A DNA stretch of 64,000 nt from Actinomadura citrea (GCF_013409045.1 NZ_JACCBT010000001.1:5580001-5644000), one strand, 5' to 3'. Shown: positions 34,630-43,438, numbered from the stretch's first letter. Translations and numbers: made by a program. The notes: a model not told the origin generated them from the letters alone.

Positions 34630-35118
34630 TCAGGGCGCCGGGAGTCTGCGGACGGCCACGCCGATGAACCGGTCGGCGGGGACGAATCCGTAGTCGCGGG
34701 AATCCCAGCTGGTGGGCGCGTTGTCGCCCAGCACGACGAGGGCACCCGGCGGCACGGTCGTCTCCCGCGTCTCCCGCAGGCACGGCACCCGGTCCACCGG
34801 GACGGGATCACCGGCCACCGCGATCGCCCGCTTGACGAGCAGGAGCCCGTCCGGGTGGACCCGCATGACCGGGGTCTCCTCGTCCGGGGCGGGGGCATCG
34901 GGGGGCGGCGCGTCCAGCGTCGGCGGCTGGATCCGCACCACCACGATCTGGCCCGCGCGCACCCGCCGGGTCCGGCGGACGAGGAGCCGGTCGCCGGAGT
35001 GGAGCGTCGGCTCCATGCTGGGTCCGTCGACCGTGGTGATCAGGTACCGCAGGCGCACCCAGCCGGTGAGGGCGCCGGACACCAGGAGCACGCCTGCCGC
35101 GGCGGCGAGCCACATCAT
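34630..35118 (-). CDS. S26-family signal peptidase I
   Basis: A 162-residue protein from ATG 35118, overlapping the stop of the ABC fragment (coupling). One N-terminal membrane helix (LAAAAGVLLVSGALTGWVRL) is followed by the catalytic Ser in VDGPSMEPTL, the Lys in LLVKRAIAVAGD and the box GDNAPTSWDSRDYGFV. It would cleave signal or leader peptides outside the membrane. The context with a Cys-rich peptide and MauE/ABC remains suggests a dedicated processing peptidase, not the housekeeping one. Confidence 0.88.
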   Translation of the reverse strand: MMWLAAAAGVLLVSGALTGWVRLRYLITTVDGPSMEPTLHSGDRLLVRRTRRVRAGQIVVVRIQPPTLDAPPPDAPAPDEETPVMRVHPDGLLLVKRAIAVAGDPVPVDRVPCLRETRETTVPPGALVVLGDNAPTSWDSRDYGFVPADRFIGVAVRRLPAP

Positions 35119-35459
35119 CCGATGTCCTCGGAAGGCCGCGGAGCCTCCTGGTATCCGGCCGCCTGCAGCCGGAACAGGCGGGCGTAGTGGCCGCCCGCCG
35201 CCAGCAGCGTCTCGTGCGTGCCGAGCTCGGCCACGCGCCCGCCGTCGAGGATCGCGATGAGCCCGGCGTCCCGTACGGCGCTGAGCCGATGCGAGATCAG
35301 CAGGCTGGTCCCGCCGGACCGGTGGAGGCGCATCTGGGCGTGGACCTCGTGCTCGGCCTCGGGGTCGAGACCGGAGCTGGGCTCGTCCAGGATCATCAGG
35401 TCCCGGCCGTCGCGGACGAAGGCACGGGCCAGAGCGAGGCGCTGCACGCCCCCGCGCAC
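35115..35459 (-). pseudogene. ABC transporter ATP-binding subunit, C-terminal fragment
   Basis: The frame begins within the signature region (GGVQRLALARAF) and continues with Walker B LMILDEPSSGLD, the D-loop, H-loop LLISHRLSAVRDA and a C-terminal HETLLAAGGHYARLFRLQAAGYQ. This last part is typical of ABC exporters with fused membrane domain. The membrane domain and Walker A are gone; the frame is joined to the start of the MauE-like gene near 35458. Confidence 0.8.
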
Positions 35460-35578
35460 GCGGGCACCAGCGCGGGGACGGACCTGGCGAAGCCGTCAAA
35501 GCCGCGGAGTTTGGACACGGCCGACACGGCGAAGACCAGCCCGATCAGGCAGGCGCAGCCGATCCGCACGAGTTCCAT
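35396..35578 (-). pseudogene. MauE-like membrane protein, N-terminal fragment
   Basis: ATG 35578 has GAGGAG five bases upstream. The first 38 residues, MELVRIGCACLIGLVFAVSAVSKLRG (in part) and FDGFARSVPAL, match the first helix and loop of MauE/DoxX-type redox-linked membrane proteins. The frame then crosses into the ABC gene antiphase and ends. Three helices are missing. Confidence 0.7.
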
Positions 35579-35638
35579 CCGCACTCCTCAGGGGGACCCG
35601 CACGGGCGGCATCAAGCCGCCGCCCGTGCAGGGGAGGC

Positions 35639-35803
35639 TCACGGCGATCCGCAAGCACCGATGACGTAGTGGCGGCACTGGCCGTCGCAGCAGGTCTTGC
35701 GGTAGTACAGGCCGCCGGAGCAGTAGTAGTAGTTCTTGCAGGCGGCGGACGCGGTGGCCTTGGGGGCCACGCGCGCCAGCAGGCGGTCGACGAGACGGGT
35801 CAT
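35639..35803 (-). CDS. Cysteine-rich small peptide (54 aa)
   Basis: ATG 35803 follows GAGGAG by six bases. The first 20 residues (MTRLVDRLLARVAPKATASA) form a leader-like amphipathic part. The rest has six Cys (positions 22, 28, 38, 39, 43, 51) and many Tyr (NYYYC, LYYRKTCCDGQC). It looks like a disulfide-rich secreted peptide or redox-active small subunit. Downstream on the same strand are MauE, ABC exporter and signal peptidase genes or remains. MauE-type proteins help form disulfides in small subunits such as the methylamine dehydrogenase light chain. Confidence 0.7.
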   Translation of the reverse strand: MTRLVDRLLARVAPKATASAACKNYYYCSGGLYYRKTCCDGQCRHYVIGACGSP

Positions 35804-36272
35804 GCGTGTCTCCTCTCCCCCGGCCGTCGGAGGCCGTGGGCAGCGATCATGATTCGGACCAACCGGATTACAGCACACTGAGGCCGCGATTGCCCCAAAA
35901 TGATCATTTCTTTCGCTGGCGTGTTCGGCCCGGCCAGGCCAAGTCTGCGGCCCACCGCTTTCCTCCCATGCGACCCACACGCCGGTCACGCCGTCGCGCG
36001 TCCGTGGGTTTCCGCACACCATGCCTGTGGCGCGGGGGTGATGGAGATCCTCCACGATGTCGCCGTCCGTTGGCTCGTACTTGACGTAGCTGGCCGCCCC
36101 GCATCTACCCGGGCACGATGACCGGCTCGCCCCACATCGCGTATGGTCCGCCGACCATGTCGGCGTACCCCAACGGAAAGCGCCGACTCGCACCGGGCCG
36201 CAAGATTCTCAAGGCAGCCAACATGGCTTTCGCCGCCGACCTCGACCGGCCCCGGATGGCACACCCAGGATG
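35804..36272. other. Region left of the first tRNA fragment
   Basis: Contains the promoter of the Cys-rich peptide gene. A plus-strand ORF at 36118-36273 (51 residues) and a minus-strand stretch reading YVKYEPTDGDIVEDL could be remains; neither has a good start. Confidence 0.3.
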
Positions 36273-36363
36273 ACACGAGATCGCGCCGTGGATAAGGCTC
36301 TGACCTGCGGAAAGTTGGGGTGGGCGATACTGGGTTCGAACCAGTGGCCTCTTCGGTGTGAAC
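36273..36363. repeat. Partial tRNA-Val 3' copy B (putative attachment site)
   Basis: This 91-base segment aligns without gaps to 60296-60386, the 3' part of the intact tRNA-Val gene plus flank, with six mismatches by eye. It holds the T-arm, acceptor strand and most of the anticodon arm, and stops within the anticodon region. This is what site-specific integration at a tRNA 3' end leaves behind. Confidence 0.8.
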
Positions 36364-36839
36364 ACGATCAGTCGACCCCAGGAGAAGCCGCCTCTCGACA
36401 TCGCCGCAGTTCAGGCAGCTTCCTTCGCTACTCCACGGCGCGTCTCAGGGCAGATCAAGTCTGTTCGGATCTCCCGCGAATAATACCCTGCCCTCATCAT
36501 GGCGCGTGACTCACGGTAGCCGGGAGGCCGTCCGACTCGTAACACAGCCGACCGACCGCGCAAGGCGGCTGGACGACCTCTGCGGGCGCCCCGCCGCTCC
36601 CGGTGCCGGACCTGGCGCGTCGTGGCCAGCCCGGCGGCGCCCTCCTCTGCTCGGTGCCGAACTGTGGTCGCCCGGCTCGGGCTGCCGCGGCGGGCAGCCG
36701 CGGCCCCGTCAGCGGCGCCGCTAGATCGAACCCACCGCTGGAATTCTCATGAGGGGCGCCGCCTAGGGCGAACACGAGGCACTCGACTACTTGGCGCGCC
36801 ACCCCTATATCGCTGTCCAGACCCTCAGTGCCAGTCGCG
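36364..36839. other. Region with no firm gene
   Basis: About 475 bases to the right of tRNA fragment B. Open frames are GC-rich shadows without starts. Nothing I can support. Confidence 0.35.
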
Positions 36840-37226
36840 GTGTAGGCGTCACCCGCTGACCTGCCTCCTGCCGTCGCTGGTCTGCGCTGTTCCGTCCGAA
36901 GACCCAGCGGTGGGCGAAGAACACGATCGTGAGGAACCCGTTGGGCGCCTCTACCCCCACCCTCCATGGATGATCCCCGCCACCTTCGGTTCGGAGGGGT
37001 GGACGACCAGGCCGGTCTCCTCTTTCAGTTCCCGGGCTGCGGTGGCGGTCACGACTTCGCCCTTGTCGGCCTTGCCGATGGGGAGGTTCCAGTGCCGTGG
37101 AGCGAATCTGGCGTCGGGGCCGCGCTGGAGCAGCAGTACCTGTCCTTTGGCCTGGTCGTGAACGATGACGGCGGCGACGAGCAGGTTGTGGGAGTCCGGT
37201 GCCGGAGGCAGGGCGGATTCGGTCAC
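36840..37226 (-). pseudogene. NUDIX hydrolase, frameshifted
   Basis: GTG 37226 has GAGAGG upstream. The Nudix box is complete: GKADKGEVVTATAARELKEETG. Near 36958 the frame changes; the continuation APNGFLTIVFFAHRWVFGR lies in another frame. A single-base change would restore the gene. NUDIX enzymes hydrolyse nucleoside diphosphate derivatives. It starts just after an XRE/TPR-type remnant, a usual pairing in actinomycetes. Confidence 0.7.
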
Positions 37227-37239
37227 GAAGACGATCCTC

Positions 37240-37800
37240 TCAAACGGGCGCGTGCTGGATCCGCTGCTCCAGCACGCCGGTGCCCGGCACGCCACGACGC
37301 CGGTAGAGCGTGAAGGTATGCCGGATCGAGGCGAACGCCGACCGGGTGCGCGCCGAGTCCATTCCCTCGGCGAGGTCGAGCGCGCGGCTCCATGCCGCGA
37401 CCGCTTCGTCGGCGCGCTTGGGCCGCGAGGCAATCGCCCAGGTCCATGTGGGTGAGCAGGTGGACGCGCGGGAAGGCCGCGGGATCCCAGGAGGTGAAGG
37501 CCGCCCGGTACCGGACCTCGGTACCGGCATGGTCGCCGATCTCGGTCAGCGTCCTGGCGGTGTGGGAGTCGACCGTTCCGGCGGCGGGGCCCATGAGCAG
37601 GGAGTAGGTGGGTTGAGGTACGTCGTCGCGGGTGAGGGCATCTTCGGCGGCGAGCGGGGCGCGGGCGGGCTCGGGGCTTGTCGCCGAGGGCGGCGTGGGC
37701 GCGAGCGTGGGTGATGTGCAGGAGGGTCTTGGTGGCGCCGTCGGCGTGGCCGGCAGCGCGTGCCAGGGCGGCCTGAACGAGTAAGGCGGGCCGGATGATC
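37240..37800 (-). pseudogene. TPR end of an XRE-type regulator, frameshifted
   Basis: Minus-strand pieces in different frames read AALARAAGHADGATKTLLHITHARAHAALGD, YRAAFTSWDPAAFPRVHLLTHMDLGDCLA and then RADEAVAAWSRALDLAEGM, RTRSAFASIRHTF. These match the C-terminal helical repeats of XRE-type regulators of Streptomyces and relatives. Frames shift at about 37430 and 37650. The DNA-binding N-terminus is absent. Confidence 0.55.
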
Positions 37801-37903
37801 TGCGCGGCGGGTCGGCGTCTTGCGCCGAGGCGATTCTGCCCGGCACTCGGCCGAGCAGGGCCACCAGGCGGGCGCGCCTCCAGCTCATCTGACGCCCGAC
37901 TGT

Positions 37904-37925
37904 TAATGCGAACGATTTCGCGTTA
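37904..37925 (+). promoter_or_regulatory. TetR operator candidate (inverted repeat)
   Basis: TAATGCGAA (37904-37912), spacer CGAT, TTCGCGTTA (37917-37925): a 9-base inverted repeat with one mismatch, 34 bases before the TetR start. Position and form suit autoregulation. Confidence 0.6.
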
Positions 37926-37958
37926 CCCTGTGTCACAACGCACAGGAAGGAGTGCCGC

Positions 37959-38591
37959 ATGGAGGCGAAGCCGCGCGCGACGGGGGCCGTGCGCCCCGGC
38001 GGCCGGACGGCGCGCACCCGTGCGGCGGTGCTGGCCGCGACCCAGGGCGAACTGGAGGCCTGCGGATACGCAGGACTCACCCTGGAGAAGGTCGCCGAGC
38101 ATTCGGGCGTGCATCTGGCCACGCTGTACCGGCGATGGCGGACGGTCGAGGGACTCGTCGTCGACCTGCTGGGCGAAATGGGCAAGACCGAGATCCCGAT
38201 ACCCGACACCGGCTCGTTCAAGCACGACCTGCGGGCGCTCGCGCTGGCCATCGCCGCCCTCTACCAGCAGCCCAGGGCCCGGGCGCTCGTCGAGGGCGTC
38301 GTGGCCGCCGCCGTCCGGTCCCCCGAGGCGTCCACCGCCTGGGCGACGGTGATCGCCGAGCGCAACCGCCTCGCGTCCCGGATCGTCGAACGGGCCATCG
38401 GACGCGGCGAACTGCCACCGGGCACCGACGGCATCGCGATCATCAGCGCCGTCGGCGCCCCCATCTACTACCGCCTGCTCGTCGCCCGCGGGCCGGTGGA
38501 CGACGAGATCGCCGAGACCGCCGCCGCAGCCGCGCACACCGCCGCCCTCGGCGGCGCCTTCACCCCCGGTGACTCCCCCAGCCCTCCATAA
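37959..38591 (+). CDS. TetR/AcrR-family transcriptional regulator
   Basis: A 210-residue protein from ATG 37959 with AAGGAG upstream. The N-terminal helix-turn-helix is TRAAVLAATQGELEACGYAGLTLEKVAEHSGVHLATLYRRW. The C-terminal ligand domain (residues 80-200, ALALAIAALYQQPRARALVEGVVAAAV) is of the TetR_C_11 type. An inverted repeat just upstream is its likely operator. Its natural downstream target seems to have been replaced by a kinase-like fragment. Confidence 0.9.
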   Translation: MEAKPRATGAVRPGGRTARTRAAVLAATQGELEACGYAGLTLEKVAEHSGVHLATLYRRWRTVEGLVVDLLGEMGKTEIPIPDTGSFKHDLRALALAIAALYQQPRARALVEGVVAAAVRSPEASTAWATVIAERNRLASRIVERAIGRGELPPGTDGIAIISAVGAPIYYRLLVARGPVDDEIAETAAAAAHTAALGGAFTPGDSPSPP

Positions 38592-38633
38592 GGCAGCGGC
38601 GTACACCCGCCGCACCAGCGAAAGGACCCGCAC

Positions 38634-38945
38634 ATGCGCCAGGACATCGAGTTCACCTCAGCCAGGACGACCGAGGTATGCAAGAGCTTCGACGCCGACC
38701 GGCGCGCCCGGTTCCACGGCGAGGCGCCGGCCGAGAGGCAGCGCCGATTCGCCGTCCAGGCCTCGCACGAGATGCGCACACCGCTTGCCGCGCTACGACT
38801 GGAGTTGGAAGAAGCCCTGACCAACAGGGACGTCGCCGACCCTTTCGCGGCGTTGAAGGAAGCGTTGCAGAGCGTCGAGCGCTTGGAGAACACGGTCATC
38901 GCCCTGCTCTGGTCGCTCCAAAGAGACGCTTCGGAGCACCCTTAG
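38634..38945 (+). pseudogene. Chimeric ORF containing a histidine-kinase HisKA fragment
   Basis: A 103-residue product. Residues 38-103 match a histidine kinase dimerisation domain: FAVQASHEMRTPLAALRLELEEAL with the phospho-accepting His. The catalytic ATP-binding domain and all sensor parts are absent. The first 30 residues (MRQDIEFTSARTTEV) resemble the beginning of alpha/beta-hydrolase-type proteins. The ORF thus looks like two broken genes joined after the TetR gene. Confidence 0.55.
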
Positions 38946-39135
38946 GCTGCAGCGGCGGGCGAGGCCGCGGAGGCGACGGTGGCCTGCCGGGTGAGGGCGA
39001 GGTAGTCGAAGATCGGGCCCCAGTGGCCGGGGTCGGTCGATGGCTGCGCCACCCTTGACCGAACCCGTCCGCCGCTAGGTACAGGTCTCGACGGGTCGGG
39101 GGAAGGAAGGTGGGGGAAGAACAGCGGCTACGCCG

Positions 39136-39393
39136 CTACCCCAACCAGAGGATGTCGAGGATGCGCAGCGTCTCTGTCTTCTCGTCCACCAGGAGCGTGA
39201 GCATGCCTTCGCCGCCGGCACCGAAGAAGGCGTGCCGGACCGCTGTCTGATCTGCCCGTTCCGGTACCGCGTCCCACGGAGCTTCGAGGAGTTGAAGGAG
39301 GCGTTCGAGGAGCGGCCCGTTGCGGACCTCCTCGGGGAGTCCGTTCAACTCGTACAGCGCACGGCCGTGGAAGCCGTCGAAGCGGTACGTCAC
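39136..39393 (-). CDS. RelE-like toxin candidate paired with DUF6247 protein
   Basis: An 85-residue protein starting at ATG 39393, overlapping the stop of the DUF6247 gene by four bases. The ending MLTLLVDEKTETLRILDILWLG (strands, seen in part) is like the last strands of RelE/ParE-type small proteins, with a short helical start LPEEVRNGPLLERLLQLL. The tight overlap and size suggest a toxin-antitoxin unit, but no catalytic residue can be named. Confidence 0.6.
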   Translation of the reverse strand: MTYRFDGFHGRALYELNGLPEEVRNGPLLERLLQLLEAPWDAVPERADQTAVRHAFFGAGGEGMLTLLVDEKTETLRILDILWLG

Positions 39394-39689
39394 ACCTGGC
39401 CTTCCCAGCCCGGCGGGGTGTAGCGGACGAAGGTGTCTTCCCGGCCTTGCAGGGCGTCCTGCACAGCCTCTTCGTAGCCGGGACGGGCGTAGGCGATGGC
39501 TCGCAGGCGCCAGCGGCGCAGCAACGTCTGTACCTGCTTGAAGCGCGCCAGGTCGTGCGCGGCGTCGAGCGCCTCGTCATACTCGGCCCGGAACTTGTCG
39601 CGATGCGACGGCGGGAGCGCATCGAAGATCGCAGCCGGGTCCTCTCCGGGATCCCGCGATGCGGTCGGTTCCTCGGGCTGAGCGGTCAT
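39390..39689 (-). CDS. DUF6247-family protein (antitoxin-like)
   Basis: A 99-residue protein from ATG 39689. It has the DUF6247 pattern: DPAAIFDALPPSHRDKFRAEYDEALDAAHDLARFKQVQTLLRRWRLRAIAYARPGYEEA. Genes of this family occur directly before small RelE-like genes throughout actinomycetes, which suggests an antitoxin role. It is the first gene of the pair. Confidence 0.75.
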   Translation of the reverse strand: MTAQPEEPTASRDPGEDPAAIFDALPPSHRDKFRAEYDEALDAAHDLARFKQVQTLLRRWRLRAIAYARPGYEEAVQDALQGREDTFVRYTPPGWEGQV

Positions 39690-40057
39690 GATGCCAATCT
39701 ACCCGTGTGCCGCACACGGGGACGGGACTCCCCGCAGGAGCACGAGCAAGATCCGGAGTAGGCACGGAGGATCTTGTGTGAGGTGGCGCGCTGTCGAGGA
39801 GTGTGCCCAGGTGGCAGGGCGCGTGGTCGTCGGAGAACCTCGGACTTCTGATCCGACGGTCTCGGGTTCGGGGCCGGCCCGGCACGCCGCGGAATCTAAA
39901 CACGTCGAAGCAACCCGCCTAAGCCATCTGTCCAATGTGCCGACCCGCCATTCCGGGGATCCTAAATGCGCTCACCGGTATGCCATTTTCCCGGACGGGT
40001 GATCGAGCACCTGTGCACACCCGTCCGCGGGCAGAACTGATCCTGAGGAGAGAACAC
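39690..40057. other. Intergenic region with a tRNA-like stretch
   Basis: Includes 39803-39885 on the plus strand, which has an anticodon-arm-like TCGGA/TCCGA stem with a CTTCTGA loop, but no proper T-arm. Otherwise promoters only. Confidence 0.35.
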
Positions 40058-40594
40058 ATGCGCAAGGTCGTGCTCTACCATCTGATGTCCCTGGACGGCG
40101 TCGCCTACGAGGACGGCGACTGGCTCGCCGACGACGGCCCCCAGCTGGTCACCTACCTCGGCAGAGTCATCGAGTCCCAGGACGACGTGGTGATGGGCCG
40201 CCGCACCTATGACTACTGGGCCGGTTACTGGCCGAAGTCGGACTTCGAACCCTTCGCAGGTTTCATCAACGGCACCCGCAAGCACGTCGTCACGTCCACG
40301 GCGCTCACTCAGGAGTGGGCGAACAGCACTGCGGTCGCCGCCTCGGCTACCGACCACGTGACGGCCCTGAAGCGCCAGCCCGGCCGCGACATCGGCATCC
40401 ACGGAAGCATCTTTCTGGCGCGCACGCTGCTGCAGGCCGGGCTCATCGACGAGCTCCGGCTGGTCGTCGCACCCGCAGTGGTCGGCCACGGAACCCGAGT
40501 GTTCGAAGGCGAAACTCTCCAGCAATGGAGACTGCGCGACCTGGAACGAGACACAAACGGGACCCTGTTCCTCGACTACAGCCGTACCGCCTGA
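40058..40594 (+). CDS. Dihydrofolate-reductase-like (RibD C-terminal) protein
   Basis: A 178-residue protein from ATG 40058 with GAGGAG upstream. MRKVVLYHLMSLDGVAYEDGDW is the first strand and substrate loop, DDVVMGRRTYDYWAGYWP the NADPH-binding helix region, and DIGIHGSIFLARTLLQAGLIDELRLVVAPAVVGHGTRVF the typical C-terminal signature of the RibD_C/YyaP family. These are NADPH-linked reductases of unknown substrate. Stand-alone gene. Confidence 0.9.
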   Translation: MRKVVLYHLMSLDGVAYEDGDWLADDGPQLVTYLGRVIESQDDVVMGRRTYDYWAGYWPKSDFEPFAGFINGTRKHVVTSTALTQEWANSTAVAASATDHVTALKRQPGRDIGIHGSIFLARTLLQAGLIDELRLVVAPAVVGHGTRVFEGETLQQWRLRDLERDTNGTLFLDYSRTA

Positions 40595-40665
40595 GACCCG
40601 TTCCTCGGCCCGAACATACGGTCGGAAGGCTCACCTCCGCTCTGACTAACGCCCGCTCGTTGATT

Positions 40666-41787
40666 TCAACGGAGGTTTCCTTCCGTCCGGCTCGTGCGTC
40701 TCCGGGTTTTGGGGGGTGCTGACGGGTGCAGGGCGACGATGTAGGACTGGGCGCCGGAGACGCGGACACCTTGGACGTGGACCGGGGTGAGGCCGTGCCG
40801 GATGGCGTCGGTCAGGGTCTCGGTGGTGGGCAGAAGGAGCAGGGCCCTGCCGTCCGGGGCCAGGACGCGGCGAAGCTCTGTCCACCAGCGGAACGGAGAG
40901 TCGGCGAGCAGCCCGCGGGGGTGGACCTGGGCGCCCCAGGGCGGGTTGCACAGGACGCGGTCGACACTGGCGTCGGGGATGGGGAGACGGCCGGCGTCGC
41001 CACGGTCTACGCGGACGGGCACGGCGGCGGCGTTCGCCCGTGCCGTCGCGACGGCGTCGGGAGACAGGTCGAAGCCGTACAGGCGGGCGCCGGGACGGGC
41101 GAGCGCGGCCTCGATCAGCAGGGTTCCGGCGCCGCAGCACGGGTCAAGGACGGTGTGGTCCGGGCGGATTCCGGCCAGTACGGCCATGGCCGCGGCCAGC
41201 GGCGGGTGCAGGGTGCCCCGGATCGACCGTTGCTTGTAGGCGCGGCGGTGCAACGGCCGGTCGCCGACCCGCAACATGAGCGTGGCGTGCGCGCCGTCCA
41301 GGGTCAGCCGCCACCCCCAGTACCCCGGCGGAGGCGCGGCGCCTGTACGCCGCGAGTGGTAGGGGACGCCGAGCCGCTCGGCCAGAGCCGTGCCCACGAC
41401 ATCCTCGGCGTCGTACCGGGTGAAGGTGCGCCGCCCGAGGAAGGAGGCGGAGACTTCGATGCCCGGCATATCGGTCGCCCCCCGCGTCAGTGCGCGGCGC
41501 AGGCGCAGCAGCAGGTCGGTGTCGGCCAGGGCGGCGAGCCCGGTGAGGGCTGTCAGGTCCTGCTTCGTCGTACCGAAGTCGGGCCGTCGCGCGGCCTGCA
41601 GGAACAGGTCGTCGGCCGTGCGCAGCTCCGGGATCGGCTCCGGCCTCGACGAGCGGAGACGGAAGTGGACCTCGCGATGACCGAGGCGGGTGACGGAGCC
41701 GAGCCCCGACTCCAGAACCTCGGCGGCGACCTCGGGCTCCAGGCCGCGTATGCAGCGGGCGACCAGGCGGGTGCGCGAAATGCGCAT
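40666..41787 (-). CDS. THUMP-type RNA methyltransferase
   Basis: A 373-residue protein from ATG 41787. The N-terminal 150 residues, with VARCIRGLEPEVAAEVLESGLGSVTRL and SASFLGRRTFTRYDAEDVVG, are THUMP-like. The C-terminal Rossmann methyltransferase has motif I VLDPCCGAGTLLIEAAL, LYGFDLSPDAVATARANA, and the N6/N2 signature NPPWG. These enzymes (TrmN/Trm14/RlmL-type) methylate guanine N2 in tRNA or rRNA with SAM. Basic C-terminal tail. It appears intact. Confidence 0.87.
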   Translation of the reverse strand: MRISRTRLVARCIRGLEPEVAAEVLESGLGSVTRLGHREVHFRLRSSRPEPIPELRTADDLFLQAARRPDFGTTKQDLTALTGLAALADTDLLLRLRRALTRGATDMPGIEVSASFLGRRTFTRYDAEDVVGTALAERLGVPYHSRRTGAAPPPGYWGWRLTLDGAHATLMLRVGDRPLHRRAYKQRSIRGTLHPPLAAAMAVLAGIRPDHTVLDPCCGAGTLLIEAALARPGARLYGFDLSPDAVATARANAAAVPVRVDRGDAGRLPIPDASVDRVLCNPPWGAQVHPRGLLADSPFRWWTELRRVLAPDGRALLLLPTTETLTDAIRHGLTPVHVQGVRVSGAQSYIVALHPSAPPKTRRRTSRTEGNLR

Positions 41788-41880
41788 AGTGATCGTTCTT
41801 CTCCCACGTCAGCACCCGGGACGGCGCTCCGCCGTCCCGCCTCGCCGGCAACGGGTGATCCGCGCTTCGCCGGCGGCGTG

Positions 41881-42364
41881 CTAACGCAGGTGGAAGAAGA
41901 ACGTCATGGGCGACAGTGTAGGCCTCTCCCACGTCCGCCTGGAGGTCGAAGGCGTTCCGGAGCTCCTGGAGAAGGTCGGGGTGATCGGTACCGAAGGCGG
42001 CCGCCGCAGCCCAGAGGGCGTCGAGCGATGCCTGCAGCGGGTCTGCGTCGAGGGCTCCGAACAGTGCGGGTACGGCGGCGGCCTTCTCGGAGAAGTTGTG
42101 GATCTCCCCACCGGGAAGTGTGACCGTCGAGCTCGGCACCCGCTCGTCGACCCACAGTCTCGCCCAGACCCGTTCCATGTCATCGAAGGGCGGCGGCAGG
42201 CGCTGTCCCCGGTCCAGTGCGTCCAGGGTGGGGGCGGTCCAAACGATGCTCGCCAGACCGGTCACGGCGTAGGCCCGTCGCGCCACCCATTGGGCGATCT
42301 CGCGCTGGACCTCCTGGTCGGCCTCGGCTACCGCCTTGCTCACGTCGCGGTCGAGCTGGGCCAT
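41881..42364 (-). CDS. Hypothetical protein with uncertain C-terminus
   Basis: The frame begins near ATG 42364 (or 42385) with QLDRDVSKAVAEADQEVQREIAQWVARRAYAVTGLAS and continues helical to ADVGEAYTVAHDVLL near 41885. It then stays open into the methyltransferase gene antisense of the right frame, while a second frame stops at 41881. The true end was probably lost by a frameshift. No family recognised. Coordinates of the 3' end are approximate. Confidence 0.45.
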
Positions 42365-42429
42365 GGCCCGCGCGTTACCCGACACGCGCCGGAGCCGCTC
42401 GCCGGGCAGGCGTCCGCCCCATGATCGCC

Positions 42430-43438
42430 TCTCGTCACGCAGCCTGACACTGAACCGGCTGTCCGCGCTGCAGCTGGACGACGCGGACCCGCTCGCGCCG
42501 GTGACGCCCTACCTCGGTCGGCTCGTCCAGGGCCCGGCCGAGCCGCCGCCGCTGGACGACGTCCTGGCGGCGGTGCGGAGGCGGAGCCGAGACGTCGACC
42601 AGGTGCTGATGATCCTCTGCGGGAGCGCGCTCGCGCTGGGCCAGGACGCCGACGCCTACGAGCTGGCGACCGCACTCGTCAGCCGGTCACCGTTCCCGGG
42701 GCGGTGCCGGACGGCTGCCGACGGCGCTGTTCTTCGTGGCCGAGGCCGAGGTGTTCACCGGACGGCACCTGGACGCGCTCGCCACTGGCACCGAGGCCCT
42801 GGGCCTCGCACGCGACACTGGGCAGCGGCAGTGGGTCAGCCAGTTCGGCAGTATCCTCACCTACCTCGACGCGGCCAGAGGCGACGAAGCGGAGTGCCTC
42901 CGCAACGCGGAGGTGGGACTGGGGGCCGCCACCGCCGGGGGCCGTATCCCCCGGCGCGCCATGGGCGCACTGGTCGCTCGGGCTGCTGGACCTCGGCCTC
43001 GGGCGCGCCGAGGCGGCACTCGCCCGCTTCGAGCGCCTGACCCGCGAACCGATGCGCCATCACATCTGCGCCACCCGTTCCACCCCCGACCTGGTCGAAT
43101 CGGCGGTACGGGCGGGATCGCCGGAACGCGCCGCCGAACCCCTGGCGCGTTTCGAGCGGTGGGCCGGGTCCGTCCGGCAGCCCTGGGCCGACGCGCTCGT
43201 GCTGCGCTGCCACAGGTTGCTGGCCGCGGACGACCAGGCCGAGGCCCACTACACCGCCGCCTTGCGACTGCACGACCAGGACGGCCGCGCGCTGGAGTAC
43301 GCCAGGACCGCGGTGCTCTACGGTGAATGGCTGCGCAGGGCCCGGCGCAAGGCCGAGGCGCGCAGGTGGCTGCAGGACGCGCTGGAGGTCTTCGAACGGC
43401 TCGGCATGCGGCCGTGGTCCGAGCGCGCCCGCGGTTAG
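42430..43438 (+). pseudogene. LuxR-LAL regulator remains in three frames
   Basis: The middle, helical region of a LAL-type regulator can be followed through three plus-strand frames: LTLNRLSALQLDDADPLAP to YELATALVSRSPF (to about 42690), AEAEVFTGRHLDALATGTEALGLARDTGQ (to about 42960), then GLLDLGLGRAEAALARFERLTREP to YGEWLRRARRKAEARRWLQDALEVFERLGM. Both the N-terminal ATPase and the C-terminal DNA-binding domain are missing. Confidence 0.65.

Noticed and set aside
41144-42385. 413-codon minus-strand frame running through the methyltransferase gene
   Set aside because: Only the first ~150 codons look coding; the rest is an out-of-frame reading of the methyltransferase gene.
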